The notes: generated by a model not told the origin, from the sequence alone. A stretch of DNA of 64,000 bases from Pelagibacterium halotolerans B2 (GCF_000230555.1 NC_016078.1:3495001-3559000), one strand, 5' to 3'. Numbered from the stretch's first letter, positions 20,290 through 29,410 are shown. Numbers and translations are program-made.

Positions 20290-21600
20290 TTATTCGGCGG
20301 CGAGGTCCGAACCGCCGCAGGTTTCGGTCTCGGTATTGAAGTTCCCGCAATTGACCGGATCGGTCCAATCGGCTTCGAGAACTGCCGATTCTGGGAGGAA
20401 GTCGGACCAGGCGTCGCCCGGCACAAGGTCTTCGGTCTCCCAGACCACAAAGAATTGGCCATCGTCCTGAATTTCACCGATCAGGACGGGCTTGGTGATG
20501 TGGTGGTTGGCGAGCATGGTGGCGACTCCACCCGTAAGGTTGGGCACTTCCACCCCGACGATGGCGTCGATCACGGCGTCTGCATCGGTGGTTCCGGCAG
20601 CCTCGACTGCTTCGACCCACATGTTGAAGCCGATATAGTGTGCCTCCATCGGGTCGTTGGTGACGCGATCTTCGGTGCCGATATAGTCATGCCATGCGGC
20701 AATGAACGCTTCGTTTTCCGGCGTTTCCACGCTCATGAAGTAGTTCCATGCAGCAAGATGACCCACAAGTGGTGCGGTATCGAAGCCCGAAAGCTCTTCC
20801 TCGCCCACAGAGAAGGCGACGACGGGAATGTCTTCAGCGGCGACGCCCTGGTTGGCAAGTTCACGGTAGAACGGCACGTTGGCGTCCCCGTTGATGGTCG
20901 AGACCACGGCTGTTTTTTTGCCTTCCGACCCGAAGGCGACGATGTCGGAAACGATGGTCTGCCAGTCCGAATGCCCGAAGGGGGTGTAGTTGATCATTAT
21001 GTCGTCTTCGGCGACCCCGGCATCGAGCAGATATTGCTCAAGGATCAGGTTCGTCGTCTGGGGATAGACATAGTCGGTGCCGGCCAGCACCCAGCGCTCG
21101 ACGCCTTCTTCTTCCATCAGATAGTCGACGGCGGGAATGGCCTGCTGGTTGGGAGAGGCGCCGGTGTAGAATACGTTACGCTGGGATTCTTCGCCCTCAT
21201 ACTGGACTGGGTAGAACAAGAGCGAATTGAGTTCCTCGAACACCGGCAGGACCGATTTGCGGCACACCGACGTCCAGCATCCAAAGACCGCGTCGACCTC
21301 GTCGACCTCGATCAGGCGGCGGGCCAGTTCTGCGGCAAGCGGCCAGTCCGATGCAATGTCCACGACCACAGGTTCGATCTGGCGGCCGAGCACGCCACCC
21401 GCCTCGTTCTGCTGCTCGATAAGCATCAGCATGACGTCGCGCAGCGTGGTTTCCGAGATCGCCATGGTTCCGGAAAGCGAATGCAGGATGCCGACCTTGA
21501 TTGGGCCTTCGTCCTGCGCCATGGCCGGCGCAACCGGCAGGCTCAGGCTGGCGGCCAGGGTTGCGGCAAGCAAAGCGCGCGATGCGCTGAATGTCTTCAT
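20290..21600 (-). CDS. urtA: Urea ABC transporter substrate-binding protein UrtA
   Basis: A 436-residue periplasmic protein with a signal peptide (cleavage after PAMAQ near residue 29). GPIKVGILHSLSGTMAISET, FGCWTSVCRKSVLPVFEE and LLFYPVQYEGEE are typical UrtA segments. The ATG at 21598-21600 is followed by the signal peptide; the open frame to 21666 adds a non-signal extension. The mature protein is very acidic. First gene of the urt-ure transcript, divergent from the sensor kinase. Confidence 0.95.
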   Translation of the reverse strand: MKTFSASRALLAATLAASLSLPVAPAMAQDEGPIKVGILHSLSGTMAISETTLRDVMLMLIEQQNEAGGVLGRQIEPVVVDIASDWPLAAELARRLIEVDEVDAVFGCWTSVCRKSVLPVFEELNSLLFYPVQYEGEESQRNVFYTGASPNQQAIPAVDYLMEEEGVERWVLAGTDYVYPQTTNLILEQYLLDAGVAEDDIMINYTPFGHSDWQTIVSDIVAFGSEGKKTAVVSTINGDANVPFYRELANQGVAAEDIPVVAFSVGEEELSGFDTAPLVGHLAAWNYFMSVETPENEAFIAAWHDYIGTEDRVTNDPMEAHYIGFNMWVEAVEAAGTTDADAVIDAIVGVEVPNLTGGVATMLANHHITKPVLIGEIQDDGQFFVVWETEDLVPGDAWSDFLPESAVLEADWTDPVNCGNFNTETETCGGSDLAAE

Positions 21601-21753
21601 GGTGATGTCCCTCAGTTTGGTTCCCCAAGACGCCGGTTCTGGCGTCCTTGCCGGACTTTGGGACACTTCGTTGACCGGACCCTATACGTCGATTGACGTA
21701 ATCGAAGGCTTCCGGATGCGGCGGCCCGATGGGCGGAAAACGAAAAGCCGCGT

Positions 21754-21768
21754 GATTCCAATGGAATC
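21754..21768. promoter_or_regulatory. Palindrome in the urtA / sensor-kinase intergenic region
   Basis: GATTCCA-A-TGGAATC, a perfect 7-bp-arm inverted repeat in the 233-bp divergent intergenic space, about 155 bp before the urtA start and 66 bp before the kinase ATG. A candidate operator, possibly for the neighbouring LuxR-type response regulator; that link is inference. Confidence 0.4.
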
Positions 21769-21833
21769 CATGCTATGAAAGTTTTGGAAAATTTTTGTGC
21801 AGCCGAAAAAAATGGTTAAAATCTAGACGATCG

Positions 21834-24800
21834 ATGGCGCGACAAAGAATCATCCCCATTCGGCGCGAATACAATCGCTGGGTGGCCAACGAAACGCTGG
21901 AAGATTACGCCTTGCGCTTTACCGCCAAGTCGGCGCGGCGCTTTTCCAACGACCGGATTTCCCAAACCGCAATCGGCGCCATCTCGTTCCTGGCGCTCGA
22001 AGCCATCGGCGGCGCCATCACCCTCAGTTATGGCACTACCAACGCGATGATCGCCATCGCGGTAGCCTCTATCGTGATCCTCCTCGTCGGCGTGCCTATC
22101 GCCCGCTACGCAGCGCGCCACGGCGTCGATGTGGATCTTTTGACCCGCGGGGCAAGCTTTGGCTATATCGGCTCGACGGTCACATCGCTGATCTATGCGG
22201 GTTTCACCTTCATACTTTTTGCCATCGAAGCCTCGATCATGTCGAGCGCTCTGCAATTGGCCTTCGGCATTCCCCTTTGGCTCGGCCACATCATATCGGC
22301 ACTCGTGGTGATCCCACTGGTCACCCACGGGATCACCATGATTTCACGCTTTCAGATTTTGACCCAACCGGTCTGGATCGTGCTCAATATTCTGCCGTTT
22401 GTTTTTATCGCTCTGCTCGATTGGGAAAAATTCGATCTCTGGCGCGCCTTTCCCGGCCTGGGGCAGCCAGTGGGCGAACCGGGCTCCATCGCTCCGTTCG
22501 AAATCGCCAAATTCGGCGCGGCATCGGCGGTCATTCTGGCGCTCATGACCCAGATCGGTGAGCAGGTGGATTTCTTGCGCTTCCTGCCGGCGGAAAAAAT
22601 GCCCAGATGGCGGCACAAGCTTGGAGTGTTTCTCGCCGGCGCGGGCTGGGTTGTGGTCGGCGCGCCAAAGCTGCTGGCGGGATCGTTCCTTGCCTTTCTC
22701 GCGCTTTCCGCAGGCGTGTCGCCCGAACACGCCTCCGAGCCGGGCTACATGTTTGCCATCGCCTTTGGTTACATGATCCCCAACGAATTTCTGGCGCTGA
22801 TGTTGATGGCCGTGTTCGTTGTGATCAGCCAGCTCAAGATCAATGTCATGAATGCCTATGCGGGCTCGCTCGCCTGGTCCAATTTCTTCTCCCGGCTTAC
22901 TCATTCCCATCCGGGGCGCGTCGTCTGGCTGATGTTCAACGTTTCCATCGCGCTGCTGTTGATGGAGTTGGGCATCTACCGGCTTCTCGAAGAAACCCTC
23001 GGCATCTTTTCGATCATTGCCATGGCGTGGCTGTGCTCGATCTCCGCCGATCTGTTCATCAACAAGCCGCTGGGATTGGCCCCGCCGGGGATCGAGTTCA
23101 AGCGCGCCCATCTCTACGACGTCAATCCTGTCGGCGTGGGCTCGATGTTCCTGTCGGTCGCCATTGCGCTGGCTGCCCATTTCGGGGCGTTCGGTACTAT
23201 GGCAGCAGCGCTGTCGCCCTATATAGCGCTGGTCGTGTGCTTTGTAGCTTCACCCGCTCTGGCCTGGGCCACCAAAGGCAAATATTATCTGGCGCGCAAG
23301 CCGCGTCGCCAATGGCAAAAACATAAGACCCTCATCTGCTCCATCTGCGAGCACCCGTTCGAACCCGAGGACATGGCCTGGTGTCCCGCTTATGCTGCTC
23401 CGATCTGTTCGCTGTGCTGCTCTCTCGATGCGCGCTGCCATGACATGTGCAAGCCGCACGCCCATTTCCGTGCCCAGACCCAGGCCGTGGCCGCCACAAT
23501 ATTGCCCGCCTGGGTCGTGGAAAAGCTCCAGTCCCGTCTGGGGCGATACGCGATAGCAACCCTGATCGCCGTCTCGATACTTGGAGGCGCGTTGGCGCTC
23601 ATCTATGGCCTGGCCGCCCAATTCGCTCCAGAAACCGCCGACGTTGTGGGCGGAACACTTCTCGTGGTCTTTTTCGTCTTCTCGGTGACGGCCGGAATCA
23701 TGACCTGGTTCCTGGTGCTTGCCCATGACAGTCGTCTGGTCGCGGAAGAGGAAAGTTCGCGCCAGAACACGCTGCTGCTCAAGGAAATCGACGCGCACTC
23801 GAAAACCGATGCCGCGCTTCAGCGCGCCAAGGAAAAGGCCGAGGCGGCTAACAACGCCAAATCCCGCTACGTCGTCGGACTGAGCCATGAACTGCGCACC
23901 CCGCTCAACGCGGTTATGGGATACGCCCAGATTCTCGAGCGCGATCGTGAAATTCCGGCCAACCGCCGCGGCTCGGTCGAGACCATCCGCCGCAGCGCCG
24001 AACACCTGTCCGGCTTGATCGATGGACTGCTTGACATTTCGCGCATCGAGGCGGGGCGGCTGCAGGTCTATTCCAACGAAATCAATATTCAAGACTTTCT
24101 CGACCAGCTTGTGGATATGTTCAGGCTCCAGGCCGAGGCGAAGGGACTTGAGTTCAATCATGTGCGCTCCGCCCAACTGCCCCAATACGTCCGGACCGAC
24201 GAAAAGCGCCTGCGCCAGATTCTCGTCAATCTCTTGTCCAACGCCATCAAATTTACCTCCGAAGGGACAATCACATTCGAGATTGCCTATCGCTCGCAGG
24301 TTGCGACCTTCACCGTCGCCGACACGGGAAGCGGCATCGCTGCCGATGACCTCGAACACATTTTCGAACCCTTCGTACGGGGCGAGGCCGAACGCTCCCG
24401 CTTCGCCCCAGGCCTCGGATTGGGCCTGACCATCACCAAGCTTCTGACCGAAACCCTCGGCGGCGAGATAACGGTTTCCAGCACCCCCGGCGCCGGCACG
24501 CGATTTCAGGCACGACTGATGCTCGCACGGGTCGAGCGGCCGAGCGCGCCCAGTACCGACGGGCGTCGCGTGATCGGGTATAAGGGTGCCCGGCGCATCG
24601 TGATGGTGGTTGACGATAATGCCGAGCATCGCGATGTGATGCGGCAACTGCTGATGCCGTTGGGCTTTACGGTCCTGACGGCTGTCGATGGCCCCGATTG
24701 CCTGTCCCATCTCGATGCCGTCCGCCCGGACCTCTATTTCATTGACATCCGCATGCCGGCCATGAGCGGTTGGGAACTCGCCGCAGCACTGAGACGGCGC

Positions 24801-25202
24801 GCTGTCGGGGCGCCGATCATCATGTTGTCTGCCAATATAGGTGATGGTTCCGGCCCGATTGGCCGCGACGCCGCCCATACAGATACCCTGGGCAAACCCG
24901 TCGATGTCAGCCAGCTCTTCGACAAGCTGGCGTTCCATCTCAAACTTGATTGGGAGTATGCCGAACCGACGCCCATCGATACAAAACCCAGGAAAATGCG
25001 CTCACCGGGAAGCATGCATTTGCGCGATCTTGCCAGTTTGGGACAGATTGGGCATGTGCGCGGGATCGACGCCAAGCTCAGCGAACTGGCCGCCGATCCT
25101 GAAAACCTTCCTTTGGTGGAAGCGCTGCGCCGGCATATGGACGTATTTGATTTTGACGGCTATGCGGAGCTTTTGGAACGGATGAATCATGAGCCCGATT
25201 GA
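21834..25202 (+). CDS. NCS1 permease-fused hybrid sensor histidine kinase
   Basis: A 1122-residue membrane protein. Residues about 25-485 form a complete NCS1 (cytosine/purine/allantoin) transporter-like domain with about 12 hydrophobic segments. Residues 498-545 form a Cys-rich segment with eight Cys (CSIC, WC, IC, LCC, RC, MC) and nearby His, perhaps metal-binding. Two more membrane segments follow (about 575-640), a short coiled coil, HisKA with the phospho-His in SHELRTPLNAVMGY near residue 684, a HATPase (NLLSNAIKF, DTGSGIA, GLGLGLTI), and a receiver with VVDDN near 925 and the acceptor Asp in FIDIRMPAM near 969. It probably senses urea, allantoin or a nucleobase and signals to the adjacent regulator. 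The ATG at 21834 is preferred over a TTG at 21795. Confidence 0.88.
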   Translation: MARQRIIPIRREYNRWVANETLEDYALRFTAKSARRFSNDRISQTAIGAISFLALEAIGGAITLSYGTTNAMIAIAVASIVILLVGVPIARYAARHGVDVDLLTRGASFGYIGSTVTSLIYAGFTFILFAIEASIMSSALQLAFGIPLWLGHIISALVVIPLVTHGITMISRFQILTQPVWIVLNILPFVFIALLDWEKFDLWRAFPGLGQPVGEPGSIAPFEIAKFGAASAVILALMTQIGEQVDFLRFLPAEKMPRWRHKLGVFLAGAGWVVVGAPKLLAGSFLAFLALSAGVSPEHASEPGYMFAIAFGYMIPNEFLALMLMAVFVVISQLKINVMNAYAGSLAWSNFFSRLTHSHPGRVVWLMFNVSIALLLMELGIYRLLEETLGIFSIIAMAWLCSISADLFINKPLGLAPPGIEFKRAHLYDVNPVGVGSMFLSVAIALAAHFGAFGTMAAALSPYIALVVCFVASPALAWATKGKYYLARKPRRQWQKHKTLICSICEHPFEPEDMAWCPAYAAPICSLCCSLDARCHDMCKPHAHFRAQTQAVAATILPAWVVEKLQSRLGRYAIATLIAVSILGGALALIYGLAAQFAPETADVVGGTLLVVFFVFSVTAGIMTWFLVLAHDSRLVAEEESSRQNTLLLKEIDAHSKTDAALQRAKEKAEAANNAKSRYVVGLSHELRTPLNAVMGYAQILERDREIPANRRGSVETIRRSAEHLSGLIDGLLDISRIEAGRLQVYSNEINIQDFLDQLVDMFRLQAEAKGLEFNHVRSAQLPQYVRTDEKRLRQILVNLLSNAIKFTSEGTITFEIAYRSQVATFTVADTGSGIAADDLEHIFEPFVRGEAERSRFAPGLGLGLTITKLLTETLGGEITVSSTPGAGTRFQARLMLARVERPSAPSTDGRRVIGYKGARRIVMVVDDNAEHRDVMRQLLMPLGFTVLTAVDGPDCLSHLDAVRPDLYFIDIRMPAMSGWELAAALRRRAVGAPIIMLSANIGDGSGPIGRDAAHTDTLGKPVDVSQLFDKLAFHLKLDWEYAEPTPIDTKPRKMRSPGSMHLRDLASLGQIGHVRGIDAKLSELAADPENLPLVEALRRHMDVFDFDGYAELLERMNHEPD

Positions 25203-26118
25203 GCGCGAAAACGATATCGTGCTCTTGGTCGATGATTCTCCGGAATCGCTGGGATTTCTAACCAGCGCGCTTGAGGATGCCGGTCTGACCGTTCTCGTTG
25301 CGCGGTCGGGAGAAATGGCGCTTGGTATTGCCGGTCGGGTAACCCCCGACGTGGTGCTCATGGATGCCGTGATGCCGGGTCTTGATGGGTTTGAAACCTG
25401 TCGCCGGCTCAAGACCATGCCAGCTCTCGCTCACATACCGATAATTTTCATGACCGGCCTGACCGAGACCGAGCATATCGTACACGCGCTCGATAGCGGC
25501 GGGGTCGATTATCTCCCAAAGCCTATAAATGTCGATGAATTGCGAGCGCGCATCCGTGTGCATCTGGCCAATGCCCGACGGGCTCAAAGCGCTCATATTG
25601 CTCTCGACGCTGCCGGGCGACACCTTGCGGCCTTTGCCACCGACGGGGGGTTGCTTTGGTCGACGCCGCAGGCCAATCGCCTTTTGACCCGCTCTGGTAT
25701 CGAGCCCGAACAGGACCGGACTATGTCAGAGCGCTTCCTGGAGTGGCTCAAAGATACCGGTGGCATGCCCGACGTCGGCGGCGGTTTTGACGTCGCTGTT
25801 CCCGGCTCGCCTGGCCTGCAGTTTTCGTTTCTGGGGCTTGTCGCTGGCGATGAATATTTGTTTCGGCTGTCGAGCGCCCGGACGGAAGGCATAGAGGACG
25901 CGCTGCGCCAGTCTTTTGGGCTGACCCAGCGCGAAAGCGAAGTGCTGCTCTGGATTGCCCGGGGCAAGTCCAACAAGGATATCGGTGACATACTGGGGCT
26001 CAGCCCGCGAACCGTGAACAAGCACCTCGAACAGGTTTATGCCAAGCTGGGCGTGGAGAACCGGGCCTCGGCGGCCATCAAGGCCGTGCAAGCGCTTCAG
26101 GTTATTGCGGAATTTTGA
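25189..26118 (+). CDS. Two-component response regulator, REC plus LuxR HTH
   Basis: A 309-residue regulator overlapping the kinase gene by 14 bp. Receiver residues about 10-125: LLVDDSP, the acceptor Asp in VVLMDAVMPGLDG near residue 58, and the Lys in YLPKPINVDE near 107. Residues 135-235 form an unassigned linker domain, PAS-like in length. Residues 240-305 are a LuxR/GerE HTH (LTQRESEVLLWIARGKSNKDI, LGLSPRTVNKHLEQVYAKLGV). It should receive phosphate from the NCS1-kinase and act on nearby promoters, most likely urtA. Confidence 0.9.
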   Translation: MSPIERENDIVLLVDDSPESLGFLTSALEDAGLTVLVARSGEMALGIAGRVTPDVVLMDAVMPGLDGFETCRRLKTMPALAHIPIIFMTGLTETEHIVHALDSGGVDYLPKPINVDELRARIRVHLANARRAQSAHIALDAAGRHLAAFATDGGLLWSTPQANRLLTRSGIEPEQDRTMSERFLEWLKDTGGMPDVGGGFDVAVPGSPGLQFSFLGLVAGDEYLFRLSSARTEGIEDALRQSFGLTQRESEVLLWIARGKSNKDIGDILGLSPRTVNKHLEQVYAKLGVENRASAAIKAVQALQVIAEF

Positions 26119-26419
26119 CCTGTCTGCCGCGAAGCGCGAAAAGTGCTTAAAAACTGTTCGTTGCCGTTAGCGGCGCCCGTTCGATGTGCACATTTTTCAG
26201 GCATTTGTTAAATGACAAACTCGTCATAGTGCGTTAAGACTTTATGGCCGGATATCCTCCGGCAGAGGTTGTTTGCACCACAATCTCATCGCCCCGTACG
26301 TTCGCGAGGCGTACGGGGCATTATCAAAGCCGTGCGCTCATCAGATATCCGGCAGCAGTTGACCGTTTGGGGCCATACCGTCACGGTTCTGGCCAGTGAT
26401 TCGATGCGCAAGGACCGCC
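26119..26419. other. Intergenic region before lnt, with a hairpin
   Basis: 301 bp without a convincing gene. It holds a perfect 10-bp inverted repeat (GCCCCGTACG at 26291-26300, CGTACGGGGC at 26310-26319) with a 9-nt loop and no T-run, which could be a weak terminator for the response-regulator gene or an operator. The lnt ribosome-binding site AAGGA is at 26410-26414. Confidence 0.5.
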
Positions 26420-28042
26420 ATGACCGCTCTTGCCGAGTTTGCAATGCTCGCCCATGGGTGGCGGCGCATTCTAATGTTGGTGGTTGCAGGTGCGCTGGCC
26501 GGATTGTCCGCGCCGCCAGCCTTCTTTCTCGTCGCCCTGTTCATTGCAATGCCGGTTCTTGTCTGGGCGCTCGATGGCGCTGAGCGCCAGCCCTCGATTC
26601 GCGCCGCGATATTGGGGCCGGCATTCCAAGTCGGGCTCGCCTTTGGCTTTGGCTATTTTCTCGTCACGCTGCACTGGATAGGCGCCGCGTTCCTGGTTGA
26701 TGGCGAGTGGCTGCTTGTCGTCGTCATGCCCTTTGCCGTCGCCGGGCTTGCCCTGATTCTTGCTTTATTCTGGGGACTGGGCACAGCGCTTGCCCATCTG
26801 TTCTGGTCGACCGGGCCAGCGCGGATATTTGCCCTGGCGACGGCGCTAACCCTAGCGGAGCTGGCGCGTGGTTATCTTTTTACCGGCTTTCCCTTTGATC
26901 TTTTGGGGTACGCGCTGACCGCGAACCTTGAGATGATGCAGGCTACAAGCCTCATCGGTGTCTACGGCCTGACATTTGTGGCTGTCCTTATTTCAGCGAC
27001 CCCGGCCCTGGTCTGGCCGGCGGCGGAGCGATCTTTGATGGCTCGCACTTTGCCCCTGTTCGCCGCCTTCGGTCTGCTCGCCGCCCAGATCGGCTGGGGG
27101 AATTACAGACTTGCTGAAACTCAGACCGAACCCTTTGAAGACGTCGTTCTGCGCATCGTCCAACCGGTCATCCCACAGGACATCAAATGGCAGACCTTTG
27201 CGCGCGAGGAGACCGTTACCCGCCTGCTCGATCTTTCCACCATGCGGACCAATGCCGAAGATCAGGGGCTCGATGACGTCACCCATCTCATTTGGCCCGA
27301 GGCGGCCATTCCGTTCTTTTTGTCCGACGAGCCCGAACTGCTCGCCCGTATCGCCCGCACCCTGCCGGATGATATCTGGCTCCTGACTGGCGCGCCGCGG
27401 CAGCCCTATGGGGCCAATGGCGAAATACTGCCCGGCGCAAAACCGTTCAATTCGGTGCTGGCCTTCAACGGAGCGGGGGAGGTCGTGACCTCCTACGACA
27501 AGACCCATCTTGTTCCGTTCGGCGAATATCTGCCTTTCGGCGATTTCTGGAGCCAGTTCGGCATCACCCAGTTCGTGGAAGGATCGCAAGGTTGGGCCGC
27601 TGGTGGTGAGCGCAGATTGCTTCAACTGCCCGGCTCGCCCGCCATCCTGCCGCTCGTTTGCTATGAGATTGTTTTTCCCGGCAGCCTCGGCGATCCCGTG
27701 GCCGACGCGGGTTTCATTCTCGTTGTCACAAACGATGCCTGGTTCGACGGCTCGATCGGATTGGCCCAGCATTTCCACCATGCCCGCGTCAGGGCGGTCG
27801 AAGAGGGTAAATCGGTGGTTCGGGCGGCAAATTCGGGCATTTCGGCCATCGTCGATCCCCTCGGGCACATCGATGTTACGCTGGCGGAGGGCATGGTGGG
27901 CGCCATCAAAGGAACACCGGCCCAACCCTTAGCGCCTACCGTTTTTGCCCGATATCGCCATTGGCCGCTGGTCGCCATGTTAATCCTGGGTGGGCTTCTG
28001 GCTTTGCCGGGCTGGCGTCGCCGCCTCAGGCGCCTCGATTGA
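26420..28042 (+). CDS. lnt: Apolipoprotein N-acyltransferase Lnt
   Basis: A 540-residue inner-membrane enzyme: about six N-terminal membrane segments, then a periplasmic nitrilase domain. The catalytic triad is visible as Glu in LIWPEAAIPFF, Lys in SYDKTHLVPFGEYLPF and Cys in LPLVCYEIVFPG, followed by VVTNDAWFDGSIGLAQH. It transfers the third acyl chain to lipoproteins. The ATG at 26420 has AAGGA 5 bp upstream; the ATG at 26396 lacks one. Confidence 0.93.
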   Translation: MTALAEFAMLAHGWRRILMLVVAGALAGLSAPPAFFLVALFIAMPVLVWALDGAERQPSIRAAILGPAFQVGLAFGFGYFLVTLHWIGAAFLVDGEWLLVVVMPFAVAGLALILALFWGLGTALAHLFWSTGPARIFALATALTLAELARGYLFTGFPFDLLGYALTANLEMMQATSLIGVYGLTFVAVLISATPALVWPAAERSLMARTLPLFAAFGLLAAQIGWGNYRLAETQTEPFEDVVLRIVQPVIPQDIKWQTFAREETVTRLLDLSTMRTNAEDQGLDDVTHLIWPEAAIPFFLSDEPELLARIARTLPDDIWLLTGAPRQPYGANGEILPGAKPFNSVLAFNGAGEVVTSYDKTHLVPFGEYLPFGDFWSQFGITQFVEGSQGWAAGGERRLLQLPGSPAILPLVCYEIVFPGSLGDPVADAGFILVVTNDAWFDGSIGLAQHFHHARVRAVEEGKSVVRAANSGISAIVDPLGHIDVTLAEGMVGAIKGTPAQPLAPTVFARYRHWPLVAMLILGGLLALPGWRRRLRRLD

Positions 28043-28049
28043 TCGATCC

Positions 28050-28069
28050 ATATAAAGCTTTCTTTATAT
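28050..28069 (+). promoter_or_regulatory. AT-rich hairpin at the start of the metK leader
   Basis: ATATAAAG and CTTTATAT form a perfect 8-bp stem with loop CTTT, 8 bp after the lnt stop and directly before the pseudoknot-capable segment. It could be a weak terminator for lnt, a promoter element, or part of the metK leader fold. Confidence 0.35.
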
Positions 28070-28070
28070 C

Positions 28071-28125
28071 GCACTTGCTTTCCGTGTCCCAACCTGCGAA
28101 AAGCAAATCCGAAAGTGCCTGGGAC
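28071..28125 (+). ncRNA. Candidate structured metK leader with H-type pseudoknot
   Basis: Three mutually compatible pairings: P1 GCACTT (28071-28076) with AAGTGC (28113-28118); P2 GCTTT (28077-28081) with AAAGC (28100-28104), stacking directly on P1; and a pseudoknot GTCCCA (28086-28091, in the P2 loop) with TGGGAC (28120-28125), one base after P1. This topology resembles small SAM-binding pseudoknots, and the gene downstream makes SAM. The sequence does not fit the SAM-II, SAM-V, SAM/SAH or SAH consensus as I know them. A new or divergent riboswitch is an inference. Confidence 0.45.
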
Positions 28126-28132
28126 TGAGTCT

Positions 28133-28158
28133 GGGCACGCGCACTTCCGCGTGCGCCC
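28133..28158 (+). promoter_or_regulatory. Hairpin and possible anti-Shine-Dalgarno before metK
   Basis: GCACGCG (28135-28141) pairs with CGCGTGC (28148-28154), extended by GG/CC pairs. CCTC at 28157-28160, at its 3' edge, is complementary to GAGG at 28173-28176, the ribosome-binding site for a GTG start at 28183. The hairpin and the anti-RBS pairing compete for the same bases, a plausible expression platform for the upstream pseudoknot. Confidence 0.4.
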
Positions 28159-28182
28159 TCGCCAGTTGAAATGAGGTTTAAC

Positions 28183-29352
28183 GTGGCCAGTTCTTCCTAT
28201 CTCTTCACCTCGGAATCGGTTTCCGAGGGTCATCCGGACAAGATTTGCGACCAGGTGTCCGACGCCATTGTGGACGCATTTTTTGCCGAAGATCCCTATT
28301 CGCGCGTTGCCCTTGAGACCTTGGCGACAACCAATCGCATCGTTCTGGCCGGCGAAGTGAGAGGGCCTGCCTCTATCGATGCCGAGCGTATGGAGGACAT
28401 TGCGCGTGGTGTCGTCAAACGGATCGGCTACGAGCAGGAGGGGTTTCACTGGAAGTCCCTTGATGTTTCATGCCATGTGCACGAACAGTCCGCTCATATC
28501 GCTCAGGGCGTCGACGCGTCGGGCAACAAGGATGAAGGCGCCGGCGATCAGGGCATCATGTTCGGATTTGCCGTTAACGAAACCCCTGAATTGATGCCGG
28601 CCCCGCTGCTCTATGCGCACAAGATTCTCAAGAACATGGCTGCGGCACGCCATTCCGGCGCTGCTTCCCAGTTCGGCCCCGACGCCAAGAGCCAGGTCAC
28701 GCTCAAATACGAAAACGGCAAGCCGATCGGAGTTTCCGCCGTCGTTGTGTCCACCCAGCATGCCGAAAACGTATCCCAGCAGTGCATCCGTGATCTTGTC
28801 CGTCCCTTCGTTGAAGATGTGCTGCCTAAGGGTTGGATGCCCCCCGAGGATGAATTTTACGTCAATCCGACCGGCGCTTTCGTTATCGGCGGACCTGATG
28901 GCGACGCCGGGCTGACCGGTCGCAAGATCATCGTGGACACTTATGGTGGCGCAGCTCCCCATGGCGGCGGCGCGTTCTCGGGCAAGGATCCGACCAAGGT
29001 CGACCGCTCGGCAGCCTATGCGGCCCGCTATTTGGCAAAGAATGTCGTCGCGGCTGGGCTGGCCGAAAAATGCGTCATCCAGCTTTCTTACGCCATCGGC
29101 GTATCCAAGCCGCTGTCGATATTTGTCGATACCTACGGTACGGGTACTGTCGATGAAGACCGGCTTGGCGCCGTGCTGCAAAAGGTAATGAACCTTTCCC
29201 CGCGCGGGATCCGCGAACATCTGGGCCTCAACAAGCCCATTTACGAGCGGACCGCCGCCTACGGCCATTTCGGGCGCGAGCCGGAGGCCGATGGTGGATT
29301 CTCATGGGAGCGGACCGATCTGGCCGAAGCGATCAGAGCCGAACTGACCTGA
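28183..29352 (+). CDS. metK: S-adenosylmethionine synthase MetK
   Basis: A 389-residue enzyme making SAM from methionine and ATP. Motifs: [20 protein letters not shown] at the N-terminus, [30 protein letters not shown] and [20 protein letters not shown] choose GTG at 28183, which has TGAGG 6-7 bp upstream and gives the usual short leader before SYLFTSE; the ATG at 28171 overlaps that ribosome-binding site and adds only MRFN. Confidence 0.95.
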   Translation: MASSSYLFTSESVSEGHPDKICDQVSDAIVDAFFAEDPYSRVALETLATTNRIVLAGEVRGPASIDAERMEDIARGVVKRIGYEQEGFHWKSLDVSCHVHEQSAHIAQGVDASGNKDEGAGDQGIMFGFAVNETPELMPAPLLYAHKILKNMAAARHSGAASQFGPDAKSQVTLKYENGKPIGVSAVVVSTQHAENVSQQCIRDLVRPFVEDVLPKGWMPPEDEFYVNPTGAFVIGGPDGDAGLTGRKIIVDTYGGAAPHGGGAFSGKDPTKVDRSAAYAARYLAKNVVAAGLAEKCVIQLSYAIGVSKPLSIFVDTYGTGTVDEDRLGAVLQKVMNLSPRGIREHLGLNKPIYERTAAYGHFGREPEADGGFSWERTDLAEAIRAELT

Positions 29353-29379
29353 TCCTTGCCCGGCCGGTCCATTGATTGT

Positions 29380-29410
29380 AAAGCGCGGCGCAACACGCCG
29401 CGCTTTTGTC
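29380..29410 (+). terminator. Rho-independent terminator of metK
   Basis: An 11-bp stem (AAAGCGCGGCG / CGCCGCGCTTT), loop CAACA, then TTTTGTC. It lies 27 bp after the metK stop and inside the longest open frame upstream of trmB, which supports the later trmB start. Confidence 0.85.

Noticed and set aside
20455..21696. 413-codon plus-strand frame
   Set aside because: Antisense shadow of urtA.
23250..24938. 562-codon minus-strand frame
   Set aside because: Entirely antisense to the NCS1-kinase gene, no known domain; high GC makes long antisense frames common.
28071..28125. Naming the metK leader a SAM-II riboswitch
   Set aside because: The fold is similar in type, but conserved SAM-II bases are not seen, so only a candidate structure is reported.
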